64,000 bases of DNA from Chryseobacterium sp. (GCF_019236175.1 NZ_JAFAJM010000002.1:22625-86624); one strand, 5' to 3'. Positions 9,032-17,917 are shown, counted from the first letter of the stretch. Program-made: numbers and translations. Notes: generated by a model not told the origin, from the letters alone.

Positions 9032-10294
9032 ATGAAAATGAAATACTTTAAAATACCGGCATTCATTGCTTTACTGGCAATTACTTTTTCATGTGAAAAT
9101 GCCAATTCCATGGTGGATACAACTGTTGAAGCTCCCAATACCAATGGTGTACACGGGGAAGTATTCGGGATCTGGAATAAAAATTCTACCGTGTATGTTT
9201 CTGGAGATATCATTATTCCGGAAGGAAAATCTTTAACCATAGAAGAAGGCGTTACCGTGATTATGGATCCCAATGCAAAGCCTGAGATTATTGTAAAGGG
9301 AAATCTTTACAGTATGGGAACGGCTGCTAATCCTGTAAGAATTACCGGTCCTGCTGAAACCAGAAAACCGGATTCATGGGGACAGGTTTGGGGAGGTATT
9401 CTGGGTGCACAGTCTTGTCAGGAACTTTTATTGGATCATACCATTATTGAACTGGGCGGAGCTACGACTACGGAGGCGTCTACCTCAGTCAAAATGGGAC
9501 TTTATAAAGCCAAAGCCGGGGAAAATCTACCTGCAATCTGGTTTTCCAATACCAAAGGAAAGCTGGTTATGACCAATTCGGTGATCAGGAATTTTCAGGA
9601 TGACGCTACTTATCTGGAAGGAGGTGAGCTGATTATTACAAGGAACAAATTCTACAGTACCGGAAATAAAGGCGGCGAAGGTGTTAACATCAAGTCAGGA
9701 GTTCTTGCCGATGTAAGTTATAATTTATTCTTCTCCAATAATACCAATGCGTTAAAGCTATCTAATGCCGGTGGACGTACTCCTCAGGCGCACGTGGTTG
9801 CTTATAACAATACAATCATTAATACAGGATGGAGAAGACCGGATATTAAAGGAGGTTCTGTATGGCTGGAGAGTTCTGTATATGCAGAAATTTATAATAC
9901 GCTGTTTGCCAATACCCGCTTCGGAATTAAACAGGATACTAAAAATAAACCTGATTCACGTTCCAAATCATCCAATAACCTTTATTACGGATATACAGCC
10001 AGTGCAGTAACCGGATTTACTCCTAATAACGGAGATATTCTTAGCGGAACTAATGATATTATCAGTACAACTCCCCAGGCTAATGATCCTAAGTTTAAGA
10101 ATTATCCGTTGGATAATAACCTGATGAGTTTTATATTCAATGACGCATGGGATTTTCACCTGTTACCGGGTTCGCCGGCTTTCGGAAAAGGAAGTGTTGT
10201 GATTACCCGTAATTTCCCGAAAGGAATTACCATTAATAATATATTGTATGAATCTCCCGAACCTGCTTCCTATATTGGGGCATTCGGGCAGTAA
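9032..10294 (+). CDS. Right-handed beta-helix surface lipoprotein
   Basis: A 420-residue lipoprotein. The N-terminal hydrophobic run ends in the lipobox-like ITFSC with Cys21, followed by a polar linker. The body (about residues 50-400) is rich in short beta repeats such as GKSLTIEEGVTV, PVRITGP and VAYNNTIINTG, typical of a parallel beta-helix. No catalytic set of a known polysaccharide lyase is obvious. It is co-transcribed with the TonB receptor just upstream and probably acts at the outer membrane surface with it, perhaps binding or processing the ligand. That role is inferred from position. Confidence 0.8.
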   Translation: MKMKYFKIPAFIALLAITFSCENANSMVDTTVEAPNTNGVHGEVFGIWNKNSTVYVSGDIIIPEGKSLTIEEGVTVIMDPNAKPEIIVKGNLYSMGTAANPVRITGPAETRKPDSWGQVWGGILGAQSCQELLLDHTIIELGGATTTEASTSVKMGLYKAKAGENLPAIWFSNTKGKLVMTNSVIRNFQDDATYLEGGELIITRNKFYSTGNKGGEGVNIKSGVLADVSYNLFFSNNTNALKLSNAGGRTPQAHVVAYNNTIINTGWRRPDIKGGSVWLESSVYAEIYNTLFANTRFGIKQDTKNKPDSRSKSSNNLYYGYTASAVTGFTPNNGDILSGTNDIISTTPQANDPKFKNYPLDNNLMSFIFNDAWDFHLLPGSPAFGKGSVVITRNFPKGITINNILYESPEPASYIGAFGQ

Positions 10295-10318
10295 AATATT
10301 TTATTTTTATAAAGACCA

Positions 10319-10356
10319 AAGAGGCGGCTCGAATGTGAGACCGCCTCTTGGTTTTC
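10319..10356 (+). terminator. Terminator-like hairpin after receptor operon
   Basis: A perfect 9-bp stem, AAGAGGCGG (10319-10327) with CCGCCTCTT (10341-10349), lies 25 bp after the stop of the lipoprotein gene. The following GGTTTTC is only a weak T-tract. Confidence 0.6.
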
Positions 10357-10411
10357 GGTAATTTTTTAACTTTAATAAAAGTCTGCGCATTTGTGGCCGG
10401 AGCCCCCGCTT

Positions 10412-11014
10412 TTATTCCACTACAATGCTCTCAATACCTTTTTGTAATGCCGTCTCCTGAATTACCGGTACCGAAAGCCCCTCTGCACGGACCACCGCAA
10501 TATCCGTCATTCCCATAAACCCAAGTGTTTTCTTAAGATAAGGAACCACAAAATCATAAGCCTGTTTTTCTCCTTCCGAATAAATTCCGCCACTTGAAAA
10601 GGCAAGGTATACTTTTTTGTCTTTAATTAATCCTTCAGGTCCGTTTTCCCCATAACGGAATGTAACACCCACTCTTGCGATATGATCAAGCCATGATTTC
10701 AGTGTAGAGGTAATGCTGAAGTTATATAAAGGAGCCTCAATGATAATAATATCTGCTTCCTGTAATTCTCTGATCACCGTGTCGGAAAGTGCTACGGTCT
10801 CCAGTTGTTCAGGAGTACGGTTTTCAGCAGGTGTGAAAAACGCATTGATCTGAATCTCTTCCAGATGTGGAAAAACAGGATCTGTAAGATCTCTTTTTTT
10901 AATTATACTGTCGGGGTATTTGTCTGTAATTTTTTCCACTACTGCTTTTCCCAGTTTTTTACTGACTGAAGATTCCCCTCTTGGGCTTGAAGTAATATGA
11001 AGTACTTGTTTCAT
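10412..11014 (-). CDS. azoR: FMN-dependent NADH-azoreductase
   Basis: A 200-residue flavodoxin-fold quinone/azo reductase. The N-terminal HITSSPRGESSVSKKLG is the FMN phosphate-binding loop of AzoR (AcpD) proteins; PLYNFSITSTLKSWLDH and FSSGGIY are further flavin-contact segments. Length is as usual for the family. It reduces quinones and azo compounds with NADH in the cytosol. It is divergent from an HxlR regulator; the shared 117-bp region has a -7 box for this gene (11043-11050) and a perfect palindrome, so it is likely controlled by that regulator as an electrophile or quinone response. Confidence 0.92.
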   Translation of the reverse strand: MKQVLHITSSPRGESSVSKKLGKAVVEKITDKYPDSIIKKRDLTDPVFPHLEEIQINAFFTPAENRTPEQLETVALSDTVIRELQEADIIIIEAPLYNFSITSTLKSWLDHIARVGVTFRYGENGPEGLIKDKKVYLAFSSGGIYSEGEKQAYDFVVPYLKKTLGFMGMTDIAVVRAEGLSVPVIQETALQKGIESIVVE

Positions 11015-11042
11015 TTTTTATTCTTTTAAAAATTTGATGTTT

Positions 11043-11050
11043 CAAAATTA
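11043..11050 (-). promoter_or_regulatory. -7 promoter box of azoR
   Basis: On the minus strand this reads TAATTTTG, a match to TAnnTTTG, 28 nt upstream of the azoR ATG. Confidence 0.55.
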
Positions 11051-11088
11051 TCTATATTTACTAAATAAAAGTTAGTAGTTACTCAAAG

Positions 11089-11100
11089 GTTAGTACTAAC
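11089..11100. promoter_or_regulatory. Palindromic operator GTTAGTACTAAC between azoR and hxlR-type gene
   Basis: A perfect 12-bp palindrome in the divergent intergenic region. Half-site copies (GTTAGT at 11071, GGTTAGT just downstream of the palindrome, ACTAA at 11060) surround it. HxlR regulators commonly bind such sites near their divergent target, so this is the best operator candidate. Confidence 0.6.
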
Positions 11101-11131
11101 ATTTAGGTTAGTCAGAAGAGAAAATTGTAAT

Positions 11132-11488
11132 ATGGAACATGAAAAATTAACATATTCACAGCCACAATGCACGATGCATTTATCAGCTACTGAAGACGCT
11201 TTGTATGTATTGGGCGGAAGATGGACAATAAGGGTAATGATTGCTGTTTTAGGGGGACATACCCGGTTTAATGAACTGCAGCGAACGATAAAAGGAATTT
11301 CGGCAAGAGTCCTTTCCAGTGAATTAAAAAAACTAGAGGTTAATCATTTGATAGAAAGAACTGTTCTGGCAGAACAAAAACCTGTATTGGTAGAATATAT
11401 ACCCACAGAATACAGCCAGTCGTTAAAAGATGTTATTGCTGCTTTAGCAGATTGGGGAAGAAAACACAAAACGAAAATTACCACTTAA
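11132..11488 (+). CDS. HxlR-family winged-helix regulator
   Basis: A 118-residue winged-helix protein. The core ALYVLGGRWTIRVMIAVLGGHTRFNELQRTIKGISARVLSSELKKLE spans residues 24-70 and is the HxlR (DUF24) domain. A Cys at residue 13 sits at the position used by redox/quinone-sensing members such as QorR or HypR; a sensing role is inferred. It is divergent from azoR, with a palindrome in between. Confidence 0.9.
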   Translation: MEHEKLTYSQPQCTMHLSATEDALYVLGGRWTIRVMIAVLGGHTRFNELQRTIKGISARVLSSELKKLEVNHLIERTVLAEQKPVLVEYIPTEYSQSLKDVIAALADWGRKHKTKITT

Positions 11489-11591
11489 CCGCAAAATGTA
11501 CAGGGTGACAGGTTTATTCTTTTCGTGGTATTGATTAAGTTGTATTATTCGTTGTACTTTTCCTAATTTTACTAAAAATAATAATGATAAG

Positions 11592-12188
11592 ATGATTATA
11601 TGTGAAGATTTGTTATTTTCTCGTGGAGCCAAGTTAGAAAAATACAGTGCCTCAGAGTCTGTTTTTCGGGAAGGAAGCAGTGCTAAATATTATTTGCAGA
11701 TAAAAAGCGGAACGATAAAACTGAACACCTTTTTGGAAGACGGAAAAGAATTTGTTCATGGACTACCGTTTGAAGGACATTGCTTTGGAGAAAGTTATTT
11801 ATTTACGGATCATGGCTATGCCGTGAATGCTATTGCGGTAACCCATTGTGAAATCATTAAGCTTCCGAAAAATAAATTCTTAGAAATTTTGCTCGAAAAA
11901 CCGGAACTCATGTTGGAAATCAACCGGTATACAGCAGACAGGCTGCACTTCAGATATATGATTTCCAGTTTTCTGGCAATTTCCGATCCTATGATAAAGC
12001 TTCAGAAGTTATTTGATCATCTTAAAAACTATTTTGGATGTAAAGAAGTCTATTCTTTTCTGATCCCCTATACGAGACAACAAATTGCTACGCTCACAGG
12101 ATTGAGGGTAGAAACTGTAATCAGGAATGTCAAAAAAATGCAGGAGCAAAATCTGGTTAAGCTGGATAGTACAAAGATCTATTATTAA
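11592..12188 (+). CDS. Crp/Fnr-family transcriptional regulator
   Basis: A 198-residue regulator with an N-terminal cyclic-nucleotide-binding-like beta-roll (about residues 10-115, LQIKSGTIKLNTFLEDGKEFVHGLPFEGHCFGE) and a C-terminal helix-turn-helix (about 145-190, YTRQQIATLTGLRVETVIRNVKKMQEQNLVKL). No Fnr-type N-terminal Cys cluster is present, so an Fe-S oxygen sensor is unlikely. It converges on the universal stress protein gene, 45 bp away. The ligand is unknown. Confidence 0.9.
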   Translation: MIICEDLLFSRGAKLEKYSASESVFREGSSAKYYLQIKSGTIKLNTFLEDGKEFVHGLPFEGHCFGESYLFTDHGYAVNAIAVTHCEIIKLPKNKFLEILLEKPELMLEINRYTADRLHFRYMISSFLAISDPMIKLQKLFDHLKNYFGCKEVYSFLIPYTRQQIATLTGLRVETVIRNVKKMQEQNLVKLDSTKIYY

Positions 12189-12232
12189 TGCTCTTGATCA
12201 TGAAAAAGACCCCTAAAAAAGAGCCGATATTA

Positions 12233-13078
12233 TTATTTTAGAATTAAAACAGGTTGATTAGTATTTTGATAAATTCCTTCGGAAATACTTCTGCTTGCCA
12301 TATAATACAGGAAACTATGCCTGCCCGGTAAAGCGATAATAAGGTCCGCATGATTGGAAGACGCAAAACTTAGAATTCCGTTGATAACATTGTGATCATA
12401 GGAATAATAAATACTGCTTGGGATTTCTGTTAAATGTTGACGAATATATTCTTCCAGCTCTTTTTTGTGCTCATTACCGGTATCATCTCCCTCATGGGTG
12501 TCAATATTCAAAAACAGCAACTGTACATCCTGTTTTTGAATGATAGATTTATGATGAAACAATCTCTGTAATTTTTTGATTCCCTTTATATCACAAGGAA
12601 TAAGAATGTTTTTTATAGGACTGTAGCTATAATTATTAGGAACAATTAATGTTTTTACAGGACTTGTTCTCGCAATACTGATGATATTCTCTGAAACATA
12701 ACTGTCATTGGAAGACTGGTCATCACTTCCCAGTACGATAAGTTCTATAGAGGGCTGGTTTTTCAATAATTCATTGATACTTCTGGTAAGTGCCCAGTCG
12801 CTCAATACTCTTGAAACTTTTATGTCAGGAGATTTTTCTCTAATCATATGACTTAGCTGGTCTAATAATAATTCCGTTCTTTCCAGCAGATTATTAACAT
12901 TTTCTTCATTTACGAATGAGTGACCTTCTGAGATGTGCAGAAAATCAAATTCAGATTCTCCGGCCGTTTTCAAGAGAATAATGTGTTGGTATTCGTAATG
13001 ATTGGCCCATTCAGCAGCAAGCTTTACCGCATTTTCTGTAGTTGATGTAAAATCAATAGGTACAAGAATTGTTCTCAT
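12233..13078 (-). CDS. Tandem-domain universal stress protein
   Basis: A 281-residue protein made of two UspA folds. The first starts MRTILVPIDFTSTTENAVKLAAEWA; the second starts SPIKNILIPCDIKGIK near residue 153. The ATP-binding G-x2-G-x9-G(S/T) motif is recognisable only loosely (LGSDDQSSNDSYVSENI), so nucleotide binding is uncertain. It lies 22 bp after a marR-type gene on the same strand and probably shares its transcript and control. Confidence 0.87.
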   Translation of the reverse strand: MRTILVPIDFTSTTENAVKLAAEWANHYEYQHIILLKTAGESEFDFLHISEGHSFVNEENVNNLLERTELLLDQLSHMIREKSPDIKVSRVLSDWALTRSINELLKNQPSIELIVLGSDDQSSNDSYVSENIISIARTSPVKTLIVPNNYSYSPIKNILIPCDIKGIKKLQRLFHHKSIIQKQDVQLLFLNIDTHEGDDTGNEHKKELEEYIRQHLTEIPSSIYYSYDHNVINGILSFASSNHADLIIALPGRHSFLYYMASRSISEGIYQNTNQPVLILK

Positions 13079-13100
13079 ATTGTAATGGTTTAGATCTTGA

Positions 13101-13550
13101 TTATTCGAGATTGGCTGTCATTTTTTTTACAAGAAGTAGCGCATTGTTAATTTCATCTTCATGAAGATCACCCGCTGCCTTTTTATAAAGTTCCAGCGCC
13201 CATGGATAAATGGTTTTTACAACTTCTTTTCCTTGAAGTGTCAGAAAAATCTGCTTGTTTCTTCTGTCGTTTTTATAAGCAACACGCTCTACCAGCTCAC
13301 GCTTTACAAGACTATTGATAAGATAGGTGATGCTTGATTTATCTTTACTTACTTTATTCGCTATTTCCTGTTGATTAATCCCGTCGTTCCGGGATAAAAG
13401 CCCTAGGATTTCAACCAGCTCAACAGAAAGATCCGGATCGTACTCATTCACGCAGGCCTGAATCCTTTGTCGCAACCGGCTTTTCATTTCACTCATGGCC
13501 AAGCCCAGCTCCAATGATAATTCTGATATTTTGTCCTGTTTTGAAGCCAT
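13101..13550 (-). CDS. MarR-family transcriptional regulator
   Basis: A 149-residue MarR protein: dimerisation helices at both ends and a winged helix in the middle (NDGINQQEIANKVSKDKSSITYLINSLVKRELVERVAYKNDRRNKQ), with the conserved wing D-x-R-x3. It is first in a two-gene unit with the universal stress protein. An 11-bp-arm inverted repeat lies about 80 bp upstream of the start and is a plausible autoregulatory operator. Confidence 0.9.
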   Translation of the reverse strand: MASKQDKISELSLELGLAMSEMKSRLRQRIQACVNEYDPDLSVELVEILGLLSRNDGINQQEIANKVSKDKSSITYLINSLVKRELVERVAYKNDRRNKQIFLTLQGKEVVKTIYPWALELYKKAAGDLHEDEINNALLLVKKMTANLE

Positions 13551-13628
13551 TTTTTCTGTTAAAATAAAATTAAGCCATGAAATCTATTGAGAAATGAGCT
13601 TAGCTTCATCCTCCTAACAAATATAATT

Positions 13629-13656
13629 AAAATTAGTTTAATTTAAAACTAATTTT
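13629..13656. promoter_or_regulatory. Inverted repeat upstream of marR-type gene
   Basis: AAAATTAGTTT (13629-13639) and AAACTAATTTT (13646-13656) form perfect 11-bp arms around a 6-bp spacer. It is AT-rich and roughly the size of a MarR site. A role as operator is inferred; no T-run typical of a terminator follows. Confidence 0.55.
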
Positions 13657-13684
13657 TAATGAAAAAGCTTTTGTTTTTAAAGAA

Positions 13685-14725
13685 TCATTGAGTCACGATG
13701 TTTTCTAAAACCACATTTTTAATAGCCGCTTCTTTGTAGCTCCAGTATTCACGGTTTTCAGGCATTTGGTTTTCAAGAATAACCAGACTTGTATCTGTGG
13801 AAGGGAAGTAAACATTCAGACAGGTAAATCCGTCACCTAATCCGGTTACTCCAAAGTAATCCAGTCCTTTTTCCTTAATTACTCTGACATTATAGCCAAA
13901 TCCCATACTCTCTTTTCCGAAAACATTATGCTGAGACATGGCCGAAGGAGTCAGCATTGCTTTTTTAAACTCTGTAGAAAGAAGGTTGCCATGGTAAAGT
14001 GCCTGATCCCATTTTGTCAGATCCTGAACTGTGGAAACAATTCCCGCAGCCGGTAATATATCAGTATTGATGAATGATTTATCTACTTTTTTGAACTGAT
14101 TATCCGTATTCATAAAACCAGGAACCAGCGCCTGATTATTTTGAGAATCAAAGCAAAATGTTTTCGTCATTTTCAACTTTTTGAAAAGAGCATTTGCCAG
14201 TTCTGAATACTTCATTTTAGTCGTGTTCTGAAGAATTTTACCCAAAAGCATATATGATAAATTCCCGTACCTGAACTCTGATCCCGGCCTGAATGCTAAA
14301 GGCTTATCCGTATCAGTAATTCCATGGGTATGATTCAGAAGATGATGAAGGGTTACCGTATCGGACCAGGACTGTGTCAGTTCCGGTAAATATTTCCTGA
14401 TAGGAGCCTGAAGGTCAAGCCTGCCTTTTTCGGCTTCCTGTAAAATTAAAACAGCTGTAATTTGCTTTGAATTAGACATGATTTCAAACTGATCATCTGT
14501 TTTCAAAGGGATCTTCCTTTCAAAATTCTTATATCCGTAAGCTTTAATATACTTTGGTTTTCCTCCCTGAGCCAGAAGAACAACCCCGTTGAATTGTATC
14601 GGACTGGAAGCTGTCATAATGCTGTCTATCTTTCTGAAGTAAATATCATGCTTTTGTGCCTTTATAGAAATGCTCAGTAATAAAGCAATCACTGATGGGT
14701 AATATATTTTTTTCTTAGTAATCAT
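13685..14725 (-). CDS. Secreted serine hydrolase of the beta-lactamase/PBP-like family
   Basis: A 346-residue protein with an N-terminal hydrophobic signal (LLLSISIKAQ). The class C beta-lactamase fold is shown by S84-x2-K87 (SNSK) and Y153-x-N155 (YGN), with a late GLGDGFTCLNVYFP segment in the KTG position. Such proteins are esterases, D-aminopeptidases or peptidoglycan hydrolases rather than true beta-lactamases. It follows the alpha/beta hydrolase gene by 16 bp, so the two secreted hydrolases are probably co-expressed. The substrate is unknown. Confidence 0.88.
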   Translation of the reverse strand: MITKKKIYYPSVIALLLSISIKAQKHDIYFRKIDSIMTASSPIQFNGVVLLAQGGKPKYIKAYGYKNFERKIPLKTDDQFEIMSNSKQITAVLILQEAEKGRLDLQAPIRKYLPELTQSWSDTVTLHHLLNHTHGITDTDKPLAFRPGSEFRYGNLSYMLLGKILQNTTKMKYSELANALFKKLKMTKTFCFDSQNNQALVPGFMNTDNQFKKVDKSFINTDILPAAGIVSTVQDLTKWDQALYHGNLLSTEFKKAMLTPSAMSQHNVFGKESMGFGYNVRVIKEKGLDYFGVTGLGDGFTCLNVYFPSTDTSLVILENQMPENREYWSYKEAAIKNVVLENIVTQ

Positions 14726-14741
14726 ATTTTTTTGCAGAGGA

Positions 14742-15497
14742 TTAGTTCTCTAAATATTTTATTATTTTTTGAGTCATATATTTTCTTTCTTCAGGAGTGG
14801 CATCATTATCCATATTACCATGATTCACTGGGGTGAAGTCTACCATTATTCCGTATTTTTTCTGTTCGCCTTCCGTAGGTAAAACGCCTTCATCGGCCGG
14901 ATAATCATTGGATCGCAATGTATATATTTTTGGATGCCGAGTTCTGGGTAAGGGCATTCTGCGATTATCCATGGTGATTACTTTATCGACAAGTTCCGGA
15001 TGTTTGGTTGTAAATAAGGCTGTCATATCTCCGCCATTGGAATGTCCTATTACAGTCAGTTTATTATATTTAAGGTCTGGAAAATCTTTTTTCATTTTAT
15101 GTACAACAAAAAGAATGTTCTGAGAACCTCGTTCCCAGTTAGGTTTTCTTGTGACCTGAAAGTTTCCGTCCATAGCCAGCATCTCATCGGTAGGTAATTC
15201 ATGTTGAATACTGACCACAAAATATCCTTTTGAAGCCAGAAATTCAGTCAGATAGGAATAAGCAAAATAATCCCCGCCTTTATTTTCTCCCCAGCCATGA
15301 CTGAAGATAACAGGAATTTTATTGGACTTTACTGCATGGTTGGGTGTATAAACAGCAACCGGAATTTTTCTGTTTCTGGAAGAGTCAAAATAGATGAACG
15401 TATCGCATTTAAAATCCTGATTATTGGTGATGAACGATTGTGCACTAATTGGTATACCCATAATACAGACGGAGGTCATAAACAGTATTTTTTTCAT
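14742..15497 (-). CDS. Secreted alpha/beta hydrolase
   Basis: A 251-residue protein with a signal peptide (ending near PISAQS, residues 16-21). An oxyanion-side HGWGENKG (67-74) and the nucleophile elbow GHSNG with S153 mark the fold. A late VNHGNMD supplies the likely catalytic His. Overall it looks like a chlorophyllase/PAF-acetylhydrolase-type or dienelactone-type esterase. First gene of a two-gene unit with the serine hydrolase. The substrate is not predictable. Confidence 0.85.
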   Translation of the reverse strand: MKKILFMTSVCIMGIPISAQSFITNNQDFKCDTFIYFDSSRNRKIPVAVYTPNHAVKSNKIPVIFSHGWGENKGGDYFAYSYLTEFLASKGYFVVSIQHELPTDEMLAMDGNFQVTRKPNWERGSQNILFVVHKMKKDFPDLKYNKLTVIGHSNGGDMTALFTTKHPELVDKVITMDNRRMPLPRTRHPKIYTLRSNDYPADEGVLPTEGEQKKYGIMVDFTPVNHGNMDNDATPEERKYMTQKIIKYLEN

Positions 15498-15692
15498 TTT
15501 TTTTTGTGAAGTTTTTTTTGATGATGGATATTTTAACGTCTCTTAAAAACAGAAGGATATCTATTTTTGTATTGGCACTAATTTAATGAAAAACCTTATG
15601 GTTATGAACGTTTAAAAATACTATATGAGAAAGAAATATAATGTTTTTTCAAGGCTAATCATTTTCAATTATAAATTACTTAGCCCAATAAC

Positions 15693-15723
15693 AAAAAAAG
15701 CAGAGATTAATTCTCTGCTTTTT
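15693..15723 (-). terminator. Terminator of MFS gene, overlapping its stop codon
   Basis: CTCTGCTTTTT (15713-15723) pairs perfectly with AAAAAGCAGAG (15695-15705), leaving a T-run in the minus-strand direction. The stem begins inside the last codons of the transporter gene. Confidence 0.8.
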
Positions 15724-16918
15724 CTTTTTTCACTGCCTGTTTCATAATGAGGATAATCCCCAATAAAAAGAAAGCAATAATCAGATAGCGCCATGACAGG
15801 CCTTTTTGTTCGGTTACCGTTCCGCTTACAGATATAATAAAGCTGGTTATGGAAGTGATTACATAGACCAGTCCACCCATTAATCCGCCGGCTGTTCCTG
15901 CATTTTTCGGGAAGTACAGCATACTTGTTGTGAAAAACGAAGTAAATAAAATCCCGGAACAAATGTGGATGAAGAAGGCAAAAGGAATCATAATGAAAAG
16001 ACTCTCTGCAAAATTACTGGTGATAATTAAAGCTATAATCAGGATCAGCTGCAACAGAATGGGCTGCAGGATACGGGGATTGAAATCAAGACCAAGCCTT
16101 CGCTTGCCGATAAAGCCGCCAATCATCCATGAAAATCCTAAGATCAGCGTACAGTATCCAATAACTACAGGCGTAAAATGGAAGGTGTTTTCTATAATAA
16201 AAGGTCCTGTAATGTTAAATAGCATTACGATAGAATAACTTAATCCCAAAATAAAAATTCCCAACATAAAGATTCTGTTTTTAAGCATCATCTTATAAAG
16301 GCTGATATTTTCTGACAGATCAAGCTTCTTTTTCTGCGGAAGGCTTTCTCCACTGAAAAACCATTCAAACAAGAATAAGAACCCTGCATAAAAAGCCAGA
16401 AAATAAAAATTAGCATGCCAGTTAAAAAGCTTTTCAAGATATCCACCAAGAAAAGGGGCCAGAATAGGGCCGCAAGACCATACTATTGTAAAGTAACTCA
16501 GGTAGTGTTTCACCCTTTCTGCATCATAGATGTCTACAAAAATGGCTCGTGTAGCCACTACAAGTACGGAAACTGCAGCTCCCTGAAGGATACGGAGCAG
16601 ACATATTAACAGAATGCTGCTGGTCATGGTAATCAGGATACTGCTTACAATCAATAAAAACAAAGCAAGCAATTTAGGACGGTAACGTCCGATGCTGTCC
16701 AGAATTCCGCCCACAAACAACTGAGAGATTCCGTAGCTCAGCAGATAAGAGGTTAGAGTAATCTGAATATCTTTTTCCGAAACCATCATTTCCTTTGCCA
16801 TAGAAGGGAATGACGGTAAATAGATATCTGTAACAAATCCCGAAAGAGGAATGGATACAAATGCCATAATGGTTATTAGTCTGATACGTTTTTCAGACGC
16901 TGCTCTCAACATATTCAT
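15707..16918 (-). CDS. MFS multidrug-type transporter, Bcr/CflA-like
   Basis: A polytopic inner membrane protein with about 12 hydrophobic segments. The first helix and loop (GFVTDIYLPSFPSMAKEM) are characteristic of Bcr/CflA drug:proton antiporters. I place the start at ATG 16918 (403 residues) because the longer reading starts at a TTG lying inside a -7 promoter box (16934-16941). An AraC-type regulator lies on the same strand, 69 bp or so upstream. It probably exports small toxic compounds; the substrate is unknown. Confidence 0.88.
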   Translation of the reverse strand: MNMLRAASEKRIRLITIMAFVSIPLSGFVTDIYLPSFPSMAKEMMVSEKDIQITLTSYLLSYGISQLFVGGILDSIGRYRPKLLALFLLIVSSILITMTSSILLICLLRILQGAAVSVLVVATRAIFVDIYDAERVKHYLSYFTIVWSCGPILAPFLGGYLEKLFNWHANFYFLAFYAGFLFLFEWFFSGESLPQKKKLDLSENISLYKMMLKNRIFMLGIFILGLSYSIVMLFNITGPFIIENTFHFTPVVIGYCTLILGFSWMIGGFIGKRRLGLDFNPRILQPILLQLILIIALIITSNFAESLFIMIPFAFFIHICSGILFTSFFTTSMLYFPKNAGTAGGLMGGLVYVITSITSFIISVSGTVTEQKGLSWRYLIIAFFLLGIILIMKQAVKKEKAEN

Positions 16919-16933
16919 TCTTTTTTTACCCTG

Positions 16934-16941
16934 CAAAAATA
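16934..16941 (-). promoter_or_regulatory. -7 promoter box of MFS gene
   Basis: Minus strand reads TATTTTTG, a TAnnTTTG match, 15 nt upstream of the chosen ATG. It rules out the overlapping TTG as a start. Confidence 0.55.
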
Positions 16942-17005
16942 CTCCAAGAAATAGAAAACTGAGTTTTAAAAGACAAAGTAAAAATTACAAAAATCAAATA
17001 ATTGA

Positions 17006-17917
17006 TTAAGAGTTCTTGAATTTTAGCGGAGAAGTCTGAGCATGTTTTTTAAAGAAATTGTTGAAATGGGCAGGTTGTTCAAAGCCTAATGTGTATCCTA
17101 TCTGAGCAATATCCCAATTGGTGTACTTCAGTAAATTTTTAGATTCCTCAAACATCTTTTCTTTAATGATCTGAGTCGTCGTAAGATTCGTGACTGATTT
17201 TACAGAAGAATTTAAATGATTCACATGTACATTAAGGTGATCTGCAAAGTCAGACGGCGTTTTTAAAGCCAGCGGATAGGCGGGAGAATCCAGTGGAAAC
17301 TGTTTGTTGAGCAGTTCATCAAATAGCCGGTACAGACGTACGTTAGCCGGAAGTTCGTTGGGACTCAGATCTTCCACACGGTGTTCCAGTGCAAGGTGTA
17401 AAACAGAAGCAAGATGGCTTTTAATGCTATTACAACGATAGGGATATGCTGAATTATTCATTCTGTATATCTGATCAAAATAGACTGTTGCCAGCTGTGT
17501 CTGTTCTTCTGTTAAAAAAACAACGGGTTTGCTCCATTCTTTAAACAGTGATGTTTTTTTAAACAGGTTAAATTCTGTATTTCCATTAAAAAATTCCTGA
17601 TTGAAAAGACAGAAATATCCTTCCTGTATATCACTTTCACATTCCCAGGAATAAGGAATACTCGGAGAAGGAAAAAACAAGGCCGGCCGGTCGATATACA
17701 GCTGATGTGCTCCGTAATGAATGGTGCCTTTTCCTATGATAAAGCTGATTTTATAATAATCACGACGATTGTAGGGGCTCTTGAAGCTGCAATACTTCCG
17801 CATAGAAATATTGAAATGTGATTTCCCTGTTTCAAAATCTTCAGAATCAAACAGTTTTATCTGATCTTTACGAATACGTCTGTAATAATCTTCTATAGTT
17901 TCCAGCTGATCACTCAT
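17006..17917 (-). CDS. AraC-family transcriptional regulator
   Basis: A 303-residue regulator with an N-terminal cupin-like sensing half and a C-terminal double helix-turn-helix (about 200-300, ending LGFEQPAHFNNFFKKHAQTSPLKFKNS). It is a clear paralogue of the regulator at 42516-43454: both share a PYNRR-x-YYKIS motif and the same length. The MFS gene downstream on the same strand is a plausible target. The inducer is unknown. Confidence 0.9.
   Translation of the reverse strand: MSDQLETIEDYYRRIRKDQIKLFDSEDFETGKSHFNISMRKYCSFKSPYNRRDYYKISFIIGKGTIHYGAHQLYIDRPALFFPSPSIPYSWECESDIQEGYFCLFNQEFFNGNTEFNLFKKTSLFKEWSKPVVFLTEEQTQLATVYFDQIYRMNNSAYPYRCNSIKSHLASVLHLALEHRVEDLSPNELPANVRLYRLFDELLNKQFPLDSPAYPLALKTPSDFADHLNVHVNHLNSSVKSVTNLTTTQIIKEKMFEESKNLLKYTNWDIAQIGYTLGFEQPAHFNNFFKKHAQTSPLKFKNS

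Noticed and set aside
13685..14725. Antibiotic-resistance beta-lactamase
   Set aside because: S-x2-K and Y-x-N are shared by the wider esterase/PBP family; the sequence has no typical AmpC KTG box and no resistance context.
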